Source: Pelotomaculum sp.
GTDB lineage: Bacteria; Bacillota; Desulfotomaculia; Desulfotomaculales; Pelotomaculaceae
DNA: 13,227 nucleotides
Direction of reading: 5' to 3'
NCBI GenBank assembly: GCA_022839445.1
Contig: JALHFC010000018.1
Span: forward strand, 18,796 to 32,022
Of this stretch, positions 13,218 through 13,227 are shown one piece after another. The notes beneath the pieces were generated by a model. The model was given only the letters and a program-made list of their open reading frames with translations, ran no database searches and was not told the origin of the DNA. The position numbers and the translations under genes were made by a program. Positions within the stretch are counted from its first letter, which is position 1. Every line of letters begins with the position of its first letter.

Positions 13218-13227
13218 ATAGGCGGAG

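Noticed and set aside
13221..13227. GGCGGAG at the right edge as the start of an RNA gene or a ribosome site
   Set aside because: It lies only 3 bases behind the predicted -10 box, too close for either, and the sequence ends there.
1..13227. CRISPR array, prophage or insertion sequence
   Set aside because: No regularly spaced repeats, integrase, transposase or terminal repeats of an IS were seen; the repeats present are short isolated palindromes.
1..13227. Selenoprotein gene with an in-frame UGA
   Set aside because: None of the recognised genes shows a UGA at a catalytic Cys position or a coding region continuing past a TGA with family similarity.

Overview
The window looks like an ordinary chromosomal stretch from an endospore-forming, anaerobic Firmicute, most likely a Clostridia lineage of the Pelotomaculum/Desulfotomaculum (Peptococcaceae) type. 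The grounds are strong AGGAGG-type ribosome binding sites, frequent TTG starts, sigma-A-like promoters, intrinsic terminators, a CwlD spore-cortex amidase and an intact selenocysteine pair (SelA, SelB). The taxonomic assignment is inference from gene content and style; no alignment was run.

Layout, left to right. At 1-106 an unidentified minus-strand gene runs off the left edge. pcm (protein repair methyltransferase, minus) follows, with a 10-bp inverted repeat in its upstream region. lgt (lipoprotein diacylglyceryl transferase, plus) comes next with a small helical protein behind it. After that are a 40-residue Gly-rich hydrophobic peptide with its own terminator, and a UspA-type stress protein that may be coupled to an 18-codon leader ORF. 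Converging on these from the minus strand are a DUF4912 protein, a long-form hisG with a clear promoter, and a beta-propeller-like FG-GAP protein ending in a LysM domain. A solitary AbrB-like regulator (minus) and a PLP aminotransferase (plus) are divergent, with promoters and inverted repeats between them. The aminotransferase converges on a DUF456 membrane protein.

The right third is a minus-strand block reading selA > selB > LpdD-like small protein > cwlD. The selA stop overlaps the selB start, so those two are probably translationally coupled. SelA converts Ser-tRNA(Sec) to Sec-tRNA(Sec), and SelB delivers it to the ribosome at SECIS-marked UGA codons. Neither tRNA-Sec nor selD is in the window. 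Downstream of cwlD lies a decayed methyltransferase C-terminus, which fills the only gene-poor stretch longer than 300 bases.

I found no CRISPR array, prophage, transposase or defence island, and no convincing new multi-gene system. The least explained items are small: three palindromic elements sharing a GGGGAC core (one forms the start region of cwlD), the Gly/Phe-rich mini-protein, the leader ORF before the usp gene, the propeller-LysM fusion, and an LpdD-like protein lodged in the sel cluster.
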